This document shows, piece after piece, positions 20,693 through 30,019 of a stretch of DNA of 64,000 bases. Positions within the stretch are counted from its first letter, which is position 1. Every line of letters begins with the position of its first letter. A program made the position numbers and the translations under genes. The notes beneath the pieces were generated by a model that was given only the letters and a program-made list of their open reading frames with translations, did no database searches and was not told the origin of the DNA. Source of the stretch: Rhodoferax sp. (GTDB taxonomy: Bacteria; Pseudomonadota; Gammaproteobacteria; Burkholderiales; Burkholderiaceae_C); contig PKWM01000014.1 of NCBI GenBank assembly GCA_003133245.1, positions 24,919 through 88,918 of the forward strand, in the 5' to 3' direction.

Positions 20693-21928
20693 TCACTCTA
20701 ACAATAGACCGAGCCTGCGCGCCAGCCAAGCGGTGGTCGGAGCCTGAATCAGTATAGTCATGAGCACGGCAATGAATGTGACAGAGGCAATCATTTCTGC
20801 GCCCGGCGCTTTCAAGCCTAATAACAAGCCAGCCAGTGCTGCAGGGATGACTCCGGTTTCACGAGTCCAGCACATGAAAATCAGTTCGCGCAGTTCCCAC
20901 TTAGTGCGACGATCTGGGCCGGCACAGGCAAATACAGCAAGTGGTCGGGCAACTAACATGAGTACACCTACTACGGCCCCTCCACTGATCAGATACTTGT
21001 TCATGAGCGAAAAATCGACTTGAGCGCCAAGCAGAATAAAGATAAACAAACGCATGATTAACGCAGTGGTCATTACGTATTCGTCCAACCGCTTTTCTTC
21101 ACCTTCTTTCATTTTGAAGCCGAAGATGTCCTTGTTGCCGATGATGATGCCAAACACAAAAACGGCCATAAAGCCACTGGCCTGCATGCGATCGGCCGTC
21201 ATATAAGCTCCCACCACCGCCATGAGAGTAACCAGCGGCGCATATTCCACCAGAAAGTCATATTTTTCATGGGCGATAACAAAAGCCGCTACATAGCCCG
21301 CAACGCCTCCGATGAGGAGGCCAATGCCAGCTTGGTGCAATAAATCCAAAGAGGCTTTACCGAGTGAAAACTCACTGGTACCCGTGGCGATGGCAAGGAC
21401 TGTAAATGTAACGATGGCACCCATAGCATCGTTGAAAGCCGACTCGCTCATCACGGTTTGCGCAACGCGGTCTTTGATCGGAACTTGTTTGAAAATTGGA
21501 ACTAACGTGGCCGGGTCAGTCGAAGCAAGTGTGGCTCCCAGCAGCAAGGCAACGATCATTGGTACGCCAAGAAAGTAATGCGCAGCGATGCCGGTGACGG
21601 CTGCGGTGATAAGTACGCCAGCCGTCGAAATTGCGAAGATAGTGATCCAAACTTCCTTGAGTACCGTTAACCGAAGCGACGCACCACCATCAAATAATAT
21701 GTAGCTTGATCCAAAAATGAGGATGAATTGGTTAAGAGCGGAATCGGCTTTGACATTGACCAAACCAAGGAGTTCTGGGCCGACCAGTATGCCAACAATC
21801 AAAAATACGGCAACGTCTGGGATTTTTATTTTTTTGGCAATGAGTCCAGAAAACATGCCGCCAGCGAGAACGGTGCCAAAAGTTTGCAATATATGCTTTG
21901 CAGTTTCAATAGCAAGGGATGACTCCAC
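20693..21928 (-). CDS. CPA1-family sodium/proton antiporter (NhaP-like)
   Basis: The 411-residue protein has 12 or so hydrophobic segments and the CPA1 landmarks LGATLASTDPATLVPIF, MSESAFNDAMGAIVTF and VFLIVGILVGPELLGL. By family it exchanges Na+ or K+ for H+ at the inner membrane. There is no C-terminal TrkA-like domain, and the protein ends soon after the last membrane segment. It is convergent with pncB (165 bp between, with no gene seen) and divergent from the dehydrogenase at 22156. By eye its codon use looks less GC-rich than its neighbours, which may mean separate acquisition; this was not computed. Confidence 0.9.
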   Translation of the reverse strand: MESSLAIETAKHILQTFGTVLAGGMFSGLIAKKIKIPDVAVFLIVGILVGPELLGLVNVKADSALNQFILIFGSSYILFDGGASLRLTVLKEVWITIFAISTAGVLITAAVTGIAAHYFLGVPMIVALLLGATLASTDPATLVPIFKQVPIKDRVAQTVMSESAFNDAMGAIVTFTVLAIATGTSEFSLGKASLDLLHQAGIGLLIGGVAGYVAAFVIAHEKYDFLVEYAPLVTLMAVVGAYMTADRMQASGFMAVFVFGIIIGNKDIFGFKMKEGEEKRLDEYVMTTALIMRLFIFILLGAQVDFSLMNKYLISGGAVVGVLMLVARPLAVFACAGPDRRTKWELRELIFMCWTRETGVIPAALAGLLLGLKAPGAEMIASVTFIAVLMTILIQAPTTAWLARRLGLLLE

Positions 21929-22155
21929 GTTGTCTCCTAATTATTCGTATGTTGTGTAGCCAGTGGGTATGGTCAGCGAAGAGCGTGGGGATTGTAGTGT
22001 GGCTCATGGGTAGGTTGATTGGCAGTCGCGCCCTAATTTTTGGCCACTTGGGTGGAGATTTTCGATCCTAGTCACGTACACTGCGCTTTCTGGCTATTAA
22101 CTTCAGACTAAAAGTCAATGTCGCCCCGCATAGCGGCCGATGCAGCTAAGACCCT

Positions 22156-23133
22156 ATGATCATTCGCCCTAAAATACTCATTGCCCGCGCGGTGTTTCCG
22201 GAGATTGTTGCCAAACTGGCGAAGTACTTCGAGGTGACGCCGAACCAGGCCGATGAACTCTGGACACCGTCCCAGTTGATAGCGCAACTGCAAGGCATGC
22301 AGGGCGCTTTCACCATGGGTGGTGAGCGCATTGATGCGGCGTTGCTGGCAGCTTGCCCGGAGCTGAAAATCTGTGCCAACATGGCGGTCGGCTACAACAA
22401 CTTCGACCTCGACGCCATGACCGCCGCCGGTGTGCTCGCCACCAACGCGCCCGATGTGCTGACCGAGACCACCGCTGATTTTGGCTTTGCCCTGCTGATG
22501 GCCACCGCCAGACGCATGGCCGAAGGTGAACGATTTTTGCGCGCCGGTCTTTGGACGCGCTGGAGCTACGACATGCTCGCCGGTGCCGACATTCATGGCA
22601 GCACGCTCGGGGTGATCGGCATGGGTCGCATCGGTCAGGGCATCGCCAGGCGCGGCGCGCACGGCTTTGGCATGAAGGTGATTTATCACAATCGTTCGCG
22701 CCTGGATGCTGCCACTGAGGCACAGTGCAAGGCCAGCTACGTCAGCAAAGAAGAACTGCTCAAGACGGCTGACCATATCATTCTGGTGTTGCCCTACTCG
22801 GCACAGGCGCATCACCTCATCGGCGCGGTCGAACTGGCACTGATGAAGCCGAGTGCCACGCTGGTCAACATTGCGCGCGGCGGCATCGTCGATGACGCTG
22901 CGCTGGCGGCTGCCCTGCGCAACAAAACCATTGCCGCCGCCGGGCTCGACGTGTTTGAAGGCGAGCCCAAAGTGAATCCTGAGTTGTTGACACTGCCAAA
23001 CGTCGTGCTGACCCCCCATATCGCCAGCGCCACCCTCCCAACGCGCCTGGCCATGGCCAATTTGGCGGCCGATAACTTGATTGGGTATTTGATCAATAAA
23101 AGGCCGCTGACACCGCTAAATACGGTGCTTTGA
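22156..23133 (+). CDS. D-isomer-specific 2-hydroxyacid dehydrogenase (glyoxylate/hydroxypyruvate reductase type)
   Basis: The 325-residue NAD(P)-dependent enzyme has the Rossmann motif LGVIGMGRIGQGIA near residue 150 and the catalytic triad Arg (VNIARGGIVDD), Glu (LDVFEGEP) and His (LTPHIASAT). The N-terminal substrate domain contains NMAVGYNNFDLDA, typical of GhrB-like glyoxylate, hydroxypyruvate or 2-ketogluconate reductases. The exact substrate is not settled by sequence. It stands alone, with 227 bp before it and a convergent regulator gene after it. Confidence 0.92.
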   Translation: MIIRPKILIARAVFPEIVAKLAKYFEVTPNQADELWTPSQLIAQLQGMQGAFTMGGERIDAALLAACPELKICANMAVGYNNFDLDAMTAAGVLATNAPDVLTETTADFGFALLMATARRMAEGERFLRAGLWTRWSYDMLAGADIHGSTLGVIGMGRIGQGIARRGAHGFGMKVIYHNRSRLDAATEAQCKASYVSKEELLKTADHIILVLPYSAQAHHLIGAVELALMKPSATLVNIARGGIVDDAALAAALRNKTIAAAGLDVFEGEPKVNPELLTLPNVVLTPHIASATLPTRLAMANLAADNLIGYLINKRPLTPLNTVL

Positions 23134-23206
23134 ACTTTCTCGGTTGACTGTAGATTTCAGAGCCTGCCAGGGCAGCAGACTGCCCAAACCAAGCGAAGTG
23201 AATTTT

Positions 23207-24307
23207 TCATGGTTTCTTCCGTGCGAAATCCCACCAAGGCAAAACTCGGCGCATCGAAAGAACCTCGCCGCTTTGCATGGCGGCGTAACCGGGGATGCGT
23301 GCCACCTGTGCTGCCCAAGTGGGCGTTCGCAGCAGTTGCAGCAGGGTCACGATGCCAGGTTGAGTCAGCGCGGACTTGAGGCATACCAGGTGATAGCGTT
23401 CATTGGCCAGAGGCACAAAATCGAGCCCTGCGTTGTGCGCGGCGGCTTCAATACCCAGACCGGCGTCACACTGACCGGCAGCCACAGCGTTGGCCACGGC
23501 GGCGTGCGAAGGTTCGGTGTGTTCATAGCCGTAGATGTCGGTCCTGGACAGAGCGTTTTGCGCCAACAATTCATCCAGCACCACGCGCGTGCCTGAACCC
23601 AGGCTGCGGTTGGCAAAACGCGCGTGACGGGTCGCCAAATCCTGCAGCGAATGCAGGCCCAGCGGATTATCCCTGGCCACCATCAGACCTTGGGTGCGCT
23701 GGGCAAAGCCGATGATCTTGTGCAGCCCGGGCTTAAGCAACGGTTTGTAGGTGTGTTCGGTGAGCGTTTTTTTACCGCTGCCAAGCAGCGTGTGAAACCC
23801 TGCCATGACGCAGCGGCCCTCGTTCAAGGCGCGAATCGCATCGACGCTGCCGGTGAAGCGGATGTCCAGATGCAGGCGACCCGGTTGCTGATTTGAAGCG
23901 TACTCGCGCAAGGTACTCAGCGCCGCGTCATGGCTGGCGTAGAACGTGACAACATGCACGCTTTCGTCAAAGGCCAGCGCAAAGCTGCGCTCCAGCTCAG
24001 CGCGCAGGGCTTCAATTTGCGGTGCCAGCCGGGCTTGCGCTTGCCGCTCGGCCCACATCAATTTGGTGCCAAACGGAGTCAGGCGCGCTGCCTGGCCTTT
24101 CTCCCAAATCACCAGTTCGTTGCCGAGCTCGTTTTCCCAGCGTTTGAGCTCGCCCCAGACGTGGCGATACGACAAGCCCAGCGCGCGCGCGCCGGCCGAG
24201 ATGGAGCCCGCGCTGCTGACGGCTTGCAGCAGATCAATCAGCGGGTTGCGCACCAGCGCCGGACTGCTGTCACGCGAAAGGGTGTAGTGGAATTGGAGCC
24301 TATGCAC
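23207..24307 (-). CDS. ModE-like HTH regulator fused to a periplasmic-binding-like domain (tungstate/molybdate type)
   Basis: The 366-residue protein joins an N-terminal ModE/LysR-type winged helix (AVSSAGSISAGARALGLSYR, 30-50) to a C-terminal binding-protein-like domain (110-366). The latter has RFTGSVDAIRALNEGRCVMAG, FANRSLGSGTRVVLDELLA and ANAVAAGQCDAGLGIEAAA, the type that senses oxyanions or molybdenum cofactor. It is divergent from tupBCA with 62 bp to the tupB ATG, so it most likely controls tungstate/molybdate uptake. The start is GTG 24307 with no clear Shine-Dalgarno, and an inverted repeat overlaps it. Confidence 0.88.
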   Translation of the reverse strand: MHRLQFHYTLSRDSSPALVRNPLIDLLQAVSSAGSISAGARALGLSYRHVWGELKRWENELGNELVIWEKGQAARLTPFGTKLMWAERQAQARLAPQIEALRAELERSFALAFDESVHVVTFYASHDAALSTLREYASNQQPGRLHLDIRFTGSVDAIRALNEGRCVMAGFHTLLGSGKKTLTEHTYKPLLKPGLHKIIGFAQRTQGLMVARDNPLGLHSLQDLATRHARFANRSLGSGTRVVLDELLAQNALSRTDIYGYEHTEPSHAAVANAVAAGQCDAGLGIEAAAHNAGLDFVPLANERYHLVCLKSALTQPGIVTLLQLLRTPTWAAQVARIPGYAAMQSGEVLSMRRVLPWWDFARKKP

Positions 24308-24322
24308 AATGGTTCATATTGT
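24306..24322. promoter_or_regulatory. Candidate operator between the tup regulator and tupB
   Basis: ACAAT (24306-24310) and ATTGT (24318-24322) form a dyad separated by 7 nt. It overlaps the start codon of the regulator and lies 48 bp before tupB. ModE-type proteins bind dyads of similar size, so it is a plausible binding site. The evidence is position and symmetry only. Confidence 0.35.
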
Positions 24323-24369
24323 CAGTGATTGGATTGCTGGCTACGATACATCAACTCCAACGCATCGCG

Positions 24370-25110
24370 ATGACCTCATTTTCAGACAGTGCTGCCACCG
24401 CGCTGCAACTCATCACCAGCCTCGACCCGGAACTGCTCACCATTGTGGGCCGCTCTTTGTCTGTGAGCGCCAGCGCCTGTGTCTTGAGCTGTGGGCTGGG
24501 ACTGGTGCTGGGCGCCTGGCTGGGCGTAGCGCGCTTTGCCGGGCGCGGCATCATTCTGACGCTGCTTAATACCTTGCTGGCTGTGCCCTCGGTGGTGGTG
24601 GGGCTGGTGATTTATTTATTGCTCTCACGCAGCGGGCCACTGGGCTATTTGGGCTGGTTGTTCAGCTTCAAGGCGATGGTGCTGGCGCAAGCCGTGCTGG
24701 TGCTGCCAGTTGTGACAGCGCTGACGCGGCAAGCGGTGGAGGACGCTGAAGGTCTGCATGGCGAGCAATTGCAGTCGCTTGGTGCGCGGCCCTTGATGCG
24801 CAGCTTGCTGCTGGCCTGGGATGAGCGTTATGCGCTGCTCACCGTGCTGATTGCATCCTTTGGCCGGGCCATTTCAGAAGTCGGTGCGGTGATGATTGTG
24901 GGCGGCAACATTGACGGTTTTACCCGTGTCATGACGACGGCCATCGCGCTCGAAACCAGCAAAGGCGATTTGCCGTTGGCGCTGGGCCTGGGTCTCATTT
25001 TGCTCGGTGTGGTGTTGTTTCTGAATGTGCTGATTGCGTTGATACGCCGTTGGCGTGAGGTGCATGAAACCGGCAACGTGAGTGCGTTGTCATTGGGAGG
25101 AGCAGTTTGA
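24370..25110 (+). CDS. tupB: Tungstate ABC transporter permease
   Basis: The 246-residue inner membrane protein has about six hydrophobic segments and the binding-protein-dependent permease loop EDAEGLHGEQLQSLGARPL followed by SFGRAISEVGAVMIVGGNID, typical of TupB/ModB-like permeases. ATG 24370 was chosen because similarity begins near MTSFSDSAATALQLI; the frame is open slightly further upstream. The stop overlaps the TTG start of tupC. With TupC and TupA it forms a high-affinity tungstate importer. Confidence 0.92.
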   Translation: MTSFSDSAATALQLITSLDPELLTIVGRSLSVSASACVLSCGLGLVLGAWLGVARFAGRGIILTLLNTLLAVPSVVVGLVIYLLLSRSGPLGYLGWLFSFKAMVLAQAVLVLPVVTALTRQAVEDAEGLHGEQLQSLGARPLMRSLLLAWDERYALLTVLIASFGRAISEVGAVMIVGGNIDGFTRVMTTAIALETSKGDLPLALGLGLILLGVVLFLNVLIALIRRWREVHETGNVSALSLGGAV

Positions 25111-25823
25111 AAGCAGTCTTTGAACTGGCCGCAGCGAGTGTGCATTTTGGCCGTCCCAGCAGCGCCGTGCAGGCCCTGTCCGAGCTCACGCTGACGATTT
25201 ATCCCGGCGAGCGCGTGGCGCTGGTGGGGGCCAACGGTTGTGGCAAGAGCACTTTGCTGCGCTTGTTGCACGGGCTGGCGAGCGCCACCGCAGGCCAAGT
25301 GCACTGTGCCGGTAATGTTCGTCAGGCAATGCTGTTTCAAAAGCCACACTTGATGCGCATGACGGTGCAAAGCAATATCGCCCTGGGTATTTGGCTGAGT
25401 GGCGCTGCGTGGCGTGATGCCAAGGTATCAGCGTTGGCGGCATTGGCGCGGGTGGGGCTGACTGAGCTGGCTGGGCGCAACGCTCGTCAGCTCTCGGGTG
25501 GTCAGCAGCAGCGCGTGGCGATGGCGCGAGCCTGGGCATTGCAGCCGCAGGTACTGCTGCTTGACGAGCCCACGGCCAGCCTCGACCCGCACGCCAAGCA
25601 CGAAGTGGAAGCCTTGATTGCTGAATTCGCCCGTCAGAGCGACATGACGCTGGTCTTTGCCAGTCACAACCTCGGCCAGGTCAAGCGATTGGCGAGCCGG
25701 GTGATTTACCTGGAACATGGGCGCGTGCTGGCCGATTTGCCGGTCGATGATTTTTTTAGCGGGCCGTTGCTGCAACAGCAGTATCCGGCGGCCCATTTGT
25801 TTGTCAAAGGAGAACTTGTATGA
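25107..25823 (+). CDS. tupC: Tungstate ABC transporter ATP-binding protein
   Basis: The 238-residue ATPase has Walker A GANGCGKSTLL, signature LSGGQQQRVAMARAW and Walker B VLLLDEPTASLD. The Q-loop region is AMLFQKPHLMRMTV. It starts at TTG 25107, which overlaps the tupB stop and has GGGAGGAG about 5 nt upstream; no in-frame ATG precedes the conserved MKAVFELAAASVHFG. Its stop overlaps the ATG of tupA. The gene order permease-ATPase-binding protein makes tungstate import the best reading. Confidence 0.93.
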   Translation: MKAVFELAAASVHFGRPSSAVQALSELTLTIYPGERVALVGANGCGKSTLLRLLHGLASATAGQVHCAGNVRQAMLFQKPHLMRMTVQSNIALGIWLSGAAWRDAKVSALAALARVGLTELAGRNARQLSGGQQQRVAMARAWALQPQVLLLDEPTASLDPHAKHEVEALIAEFARQSDMTLVFASHNLGQVKRLASRVIYLEHGRVLADLPVDDFFSGPLLQQQYPAAHLFVKGELV

Positions 25824-26659
25824 AATCGTATGTGTCTTTTAAGCCTATAGCCCTGGTGCAAAAAGCGCTGGTTGCAACTGTTCTGATCGCGTCAGTGAGC
25901 TTGTCGGTAAGCGCCCAAACGCCATCGATTGTGGTGGCCTCCACTACCTCGACCGAGCAGTCGGGCCTGTTTCCATATCTGTTGCCGGCGTTCAAAAAAG
26001 CCAGCGGCATTGATGTGAAAGTGGTGGCGCTGGGCACCGGACAAGCGATTGACCTGGGCCGCAGGGGCGATGCCGACGTGCTGTTTGTGCATGACAAAGT
26101 AGCCGAAGAGAAAGTTGTGGCCGAGGGCTTTGCCGTCAAGCGCTTTGAGGTCATGTACAACGACTTTGTCGTGGTGGGTCCGGGCAGCGATCCAGTCAAA
26201 GTGGCGGGCAATGATGTGGTGGCAGCACTCAAAAAAATTGCCGCTGCCAATGCCGAATTCATTTCGCGCGGCGACAAAAGCGGCACTAACGAGGCTGAGT
26301 TGCGTTTCTGGAAAACAGCCAACCTGAGCAACCAGTACGGCACTGGCTACAAATCATGCGGCTGCGGCATGGGGCCGGCGCTGAACATGGCATCGAGCAG
26401 CAATGCTTATGTGTTGACCGATCGTGGCACCTGGCTCAACTTCAAAAACCGGGGTGAGCTCAAAGTGCTGGTCGAAGGTGATAAGCGCCTCTTCAACCAA
26501 TATGGCGTGATGCTGGTCAACCCGGCCAAGCACCCCCAAGTGAAGGTCACAGAAGGTCAGAAGTTTATTGATTGGCTGATTTCGCCCGCCGGTCAGGGCG
26601 TGATTGCGAGCTACAAGATTGGCGGCGAGCAATTGTTTTTTCCGAACGCGGCCAAGTGA
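25820..26659 (+). CDS. tupA: Tungstate-binding periplasmic protein
   Basis: The 279-residue protein has an N-terminal signal peptide (hydrophobic stretch ALVATVLIASVSLSVSAQ) and then IVVASTTSTEQSGLFPYLLP, the Thr/Ser-rich TupA oxyanion-binding loop. Further conserved parts are FISRGDKSGTNEAELRFW and YVLTDRGTWLNF. It delivers tungstate to TupBC. Tungsten enzymes such as some formate dehydrogenases or aldehyde oxidoreductases would be the end users; none lie in the window. It is followed 21 bp later by a broken second binding-protein gene. Confidence 0.94.
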   Translation: MKSYVSFKPIALVQKALVATVLIASVSLSVSAQTPSIVVASTTSTEQSGLFPYLLPAFKKASGIDVKVVALGTGQAIDLGRRGDADVLFVHDKVAEEKVVAEGFAVKRFEVMYNDFVVVGPGSDPVKVAGNDVVAALKKIAAANAEFISRGDKSGTNEAELRFWKTANLSNQYGTGYKSCGCGMGPALNMASSSNAYVLTDRGTWLNFKNRGELKVLVEGDKRLFNQYGVMLVNPAKHPQVKVTEGQKFIDWLISPAGQGVIASYKIGGEQLFFPNAAK

Positions 26660-26680
26660 GTTGGAGTCTTGAAAGATGTT

Positions 26681-27499
26681 ATGAAATTTCCGCTTCTGGC
26701 AGTTGCTGTTCTGACAATCACTGGTTGTGCCAACCTTGAAAAACCAGCGCCAGTGGCGGTTCTGGCAGCGGCTCCTGTTCAAGTGTTTGCAGCAGGCAGC
26801 CTGCGTGGTGCCATGACAGCCATCGCCAAAGACTATGAAGCCCAAACCGGCCAAAAAATTGCGCTGACTTTTGATGCCTCGGGGCTGTTGCGTGAGCAAA
26901 TTGAAAAGGGTGCAGCGGCGCAGGTGTTCGCTTCGGCAGATACCGATCACCCGCAACGTCTGGCCAAGCAGGGCGGCTAGCAGGCACCCAGGATGTTTGT
27001 TCGCAACACCCTGTGCGCCCTGACAGGTGCCGACATCAATGCAAGCCCTGCCACCTTGCTCGATACCCTGTTGCGGCCTACGTTGCGTCTGGGCACATCG
27101 ACACCCAAATCAGATCCTTCAGATGACTACACCTGGGAGATGTTTCACAAGGCTGAGGCCCTCAAACTTGGCGCTTACGCCACGCTTGATGCCAAGGCGC
27201 GCAAGCTGGTGGGCAAGGTCGATTCCCCCAAGCCGCCGCAGGGTCGTCTGGCCTATGCTTGGATCATGGACGAAGCTCAGTTGGATGTGTTTCTGACCTA
27301 TTGCACCAACGCGGTGGCAGCGCAACAGGAGGTGCCACGTTTGAAAGTGGTGCAACTGCCACCCGAGTTGAAGGTTGGTGCGGCCTATGGTCTGACGCTG
27401 CGCACCGATGCGCCGAAGTCTGCCATTTCCTTTGCACAATCGCTACTGGCACCGTCTGCGCAGGCGGTCTTTCAGCGCTTTGGCTTTGGTCAGCCTTGA
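26681..27499 (+). pseudogene. ModA-like oxyanion-binding lipoprotein interrupted by an in-frame TAG
   Basis: One continuous frame encodes a lipoprotein signal (MKFPLLAVAVLTITGCANLE, lipobox ITGC) and a molybdate-type binding protein. The N-terminal half (VQVFAAGSLRGAMTAIAKDY, SGLLREQIEKGAAAQVFAS) ends at TAG 26978-26980. The C-terminal half resumes without frame change (MFVRNTLCAL, then RLAYAWIMDEAQLDVFLTY) and runs to 27499. A single base change restores the frame, so the gene is freshly broken, read through, or affected by a sequencing error. TTG 26669 is an alternative start. It follows tupA by 21 bp, so it may have provided a second substrate for the same transporter. Confidence 0.85.
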
Positions 27500-27512
27500 G
27501 CTCGGATTGTCG

Positions 27513-28280
27513 ATGAGCGAGACGGTCGCATGGCTGGATGATGGAAGTCCGCACAGCCCGCGTTTCAGTGACCGATACCGCTCGCGCTCCGGTGGTCTGG
27601 CGCAGGCGCAGGCTGTTTTTCTCGCTGGTTGCGGCTTGCCCGAAGGCTGGCGTGGTATTACCCAATTTACCGTGCTGGAGACCGGCTTTGGCTTGGGTTT
27701 AAACTTTTTGACCACCTGGGCGGTGTGGGCGGCTGACGCACAGCGTTGCGACGTGCTGCATTTTGTATCGGTAGAAGCTTATCCGGTGGCAGCGATGGAT
27801 ATCGTTCGCAGCGCGCTGGCACCAGGCCCGTTCAAGATGGCCGACCAGCCCGAGGCCCCATTGGTCGAGGCTGATCTGCTGCAACGCTTGCCGGTGCTGG
27901 CTCGAGAACTCTCCCGGGTCTGGCGCGACCCGTCCCCCGGCCTGCATCGCTTTAATTTTGCCAATGGTCGTGTGCAGTTGACGCTGGCGGTGGGCGATGT
28001 TGCCGCCATGCTCAAGCGCCTGGCCGCTGAGGTCGGCGCTACCGGTCTGGCTGACGCGGTGTACCTGGACGGTTTCAGTCCGGCGCTCAATCCCGACATG
28101 TGGTCGCCCGACACCTTGCAGGCGGTCGCACAGCTGTGTCACCCGGGTACCAGACTGGCCAGCTACAGTGTGGCGCACAGTGTGCGCCAGAGTCTCACCG
28201 AACTTGGCTTCCGTGTTGAAAAACATCCGGGCCTGCCGCCCAAACGGCAGCGTCTGGAAGCGGTATTTTTGCCGACTTGA
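27513..28280 (+). CDS. mnmD: MnmD-type tRNA wobble-uridine methyltransferase
   Basis: The 255-residue SAM-dependent methyltransferase has FTVLETGFGLGLNFLTTW near residue 50 and the catalytic-region motif DAVYLDGFSPALNPDMWS. In E. coli this domain is the N-terminal half of MnmC and makes the last methylation of mnm5s2U34. Here the FAD-dependent C-terminal domain is missing, so it is a stand-alone MnmD/DUF752 protein. The start is ATG 27513, 13 bp after the broken modA-like gene; the end is 8 bp from convergent accD. Confidence 0.9.
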   Translation: MSETVAWLDDGSPHSPRFSDRYRSRSGGLAQAQAVFLAGCGLPEGWRGITQFTVLETGFGLGLNFLTTWAVWAADAQRCDVLHFVSVEAYPVAAMDIVRSALAPGPFKMADQPEAPLVEADLLQRLPVLARELSRVWRDPSPGLHRFNFANGRVQLTLAVGDVAAMLKRLAAEVGATGLADAVYLDGFSPALNPDMWSPDTLQAVAQLCHPGTRLASYSVAHSVRQSLTELGFRVEKHPGLPPKRQRLEAVFLPT

Positions 28281-28288
28281 ACTGATTT

Positions 28289-29161
28289 TCAGCTCACGGC
28301 GTCAGCATTTTGCCGCGTCAGCATGGACAAGGTATTGGCGATGGTTTTGCGCAGTTCGCGCCGGTCACAAATCAGGTCGATGGCACCTTTGGTTTGCAGG
28401 AACTCGGCTCGTTGAAAGCCTTCAGGCAGCGTCACGCGCATGGTGGACTCGATCACTCGCGGTCCTGCAAAACCGATCAACGCTTTCGGCTCGGCGATCA
28501 CCACGTCACCCAAGAACGCAAAACCGGCGCTGACGCCGCCCATGGTCGGGTCGGTCAGGACGCTGATGAAGGGCAAGCCTTTTTTGGCCAGATGCGTCAA
28601 CGCCGCATTGGTTTTGGCCATTTGCATCAGGCTCAGCAGGCCTTCCTGCATCCGGGCGCCACCGGTCGATGAGAAACACACAAAGGGCACCTTTTGTTCG
28701 ATTGCGGTATGCACGCCGCGCACAAAACGTTCGCCCACCACCGATCCCATGCTGCCGCCCATGAATTCAAATTCAAAGCAGGCGGCGACGAGGCCGATGC
28801 TCAGGACGGCGCCGCCCATGACCACCAGCGCATCGGTCTCGCCGGTGTGTTCCATGGCTTCTTTCAGTCGCTCTGGGTATTTGCGGCTGTCCTTGAACTT
28901 GAGTACATCGACCGGCAACACTTCCTGCCCGATCTCGAAGCGCCCCTCGTTGTCCAGAAACACATTGAGCCGTTCACGCGCACCGATGCGATGATGATGA
29001 TTGCAAGTCGGGCAGACGTTCTGGTTTTGCTCCAGATCGGTCTTGTAGAGCACGGAGTCGCAACTTGGACATTTGATCCATAAGCCTTCAGGCACACTGC
29101 GCCGGTCAGCCGGGTTGGTGTGAGCTATTTTTGGGGGCAGTAGTTTTTCGAGCCAGCTCAT
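28289..29161 (-). CDS. accD: Acetyl-CoA carboxylase carboxyltransferase subunit beta
   Basis: The 290-residue subunit has an N-terminal zinc ribbon ([11 protein letters not shown] and [15 protein letters not shown]), then the crotonase-like core with [20 protein letters not shown] and [14 protein letters not shown]. With AccA it transfers the carboxyl group from biotin to acetyl-CoA to make malonyl-CoA for fatty acid synthesis. It is the last gene of the leu-asd-fimV-truA-trp array, 36 bp downstream of trpA. The folC gene that follows accD in many Betaproteobacteria is not here; mnmD occupies that side in convergent orientation. Confidence 0.98.
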   Translation of the reverse strand: MSWLEKLLPPKIAHTNPADRRSVPEGLWIKCPSCDSVLYKTDLEQNQNVCPTCNHHHRIGARERLNVFLDNEGRFEIGQEVLPVDVLKFKDSRKYPERLKEAMEHTGETDALVVMGGAVLSIGLVAACFEFEFMGGSMGSVVGERFVRGVHTAIEQKVPFVCFSSTGGARMQEGLLSLMQMAKTNAALTHLAKKGLPFISVLTDPTMGGVSAGFAFLGDVVIAEPKALIGFAGPRVIESTMRVTLPEGFQRAEFLQTKGAIDLICDRRELRKTIANTLSMLTRQNADAVS

Positions 29162-29197
29162 CTGTTTTCTCCGTTAATCAGAGGTAAGTGGGGTGAA

Positions 29198-30019
29198 TTA
29201 TGAATCCAGCGCAGTACGGATCTCACGCAGAAAATCCTGCGCCACGGCTGCAACATGCGAGCGCGATTGGTCGCCAATCAATTGAATGATTTTGCTCCCG
29301 ATCACCACCGCATCAGCGACCTGGCTGATGGCGCGTGCGCTGGAGGCATCGCGGATGCCAAAACCGACACCGACTGGCACGCTCACGTACTGGCGAATGC
29401 GCGGCAGCATGGCCGCGACCGCGCCGGTGTCGAGCGTACCGGCGCCAGTGACCCCCTTGAGCGAGACGTAATAAACGTAGCCGCTGGCCAGCCGGGCGAC
29501 TTGCTGCATGCGCGCATCGGTCGAGGTGGGTGCCAGTAAAAATATCAGATCCAGGCCAGCGTTTTTGAGTTCGGCGGCGAAGTCTTCGCATTCTTCGGGC
29601 GGGTAATCGACGATCAGGATGCCATCGACGCCAGCGCTGGCAGCATCAATGACAAAGGCGCTCTTGCCGTCATGCCGGTCATGCTTCTGGTTGTAGCGCT
29701 CCACCGGGTTGGCATAGCCCATCAGTACCACTGGCGTGCTGGCATCGGTTTGACGGAAAGCGCGCACCATGGCCAGTACCTGCACCAGGCCGATGCCAGC
29801 GGCGAGTGCCTGGTCACCGGCTTTTTGAATCACGGCGCCGTCGGCGCTGGGGTCGGAGAACGGAACGCCCAGCTCAATCACGTCGGCGCCGCCCGCAACA
29901 AAAGCACGCATCAGTTCCGGCGTGGCATCTGCAAACGGGAAGCCAGCGGTGACGAAAGGAATCAGCGCCTTGCGGCCCTGTGCCTTCAGGTTGGCAAAGG
30001 TTGTTGCGATGCGGTTCAT
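29198..30019 (-). CDS. trpA: Tryptophan synthase alpha subunit
   Basis: The 273-residue TIM-barrel protein has the catalytic Glu in [13 protein letters not shown], the signature [17 protein letters not shown] with the catalytic Asp in the following strand region, and [16 protein letters not shown]. It cleaves indole-3-glycerol phosphate and passes indole to TrpB through the alpha-beta tunnel. Its ATG overlaps the trpB stop by 4 nt, consistent with equal production of the two subunits. Confidence 0.98.
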   Translation of the reverse strand: MNRIATTFANLKAQGRKALIPFVTAGFPFADATPELMRAFVAGGADVIELGVPFSDPSADGAVIQKAGDQALAAGIGLVQVLAMVRAFRQTDASTPVVLMGYANPVERYNQKHDRHDGKSAFVIDAASAGVDGILIVDYPPEECEDFAAELKNAGLDLIFLLAPTSTDARMQQVARLASGYVYYVSLKGVTGAGTLDTGAVAAMLPRIRQYVSVPVGVGFGIRDASSARAISQVADAVVIGSKIIQLIGDQSRSHVAAVAQDFLREIRTALDS

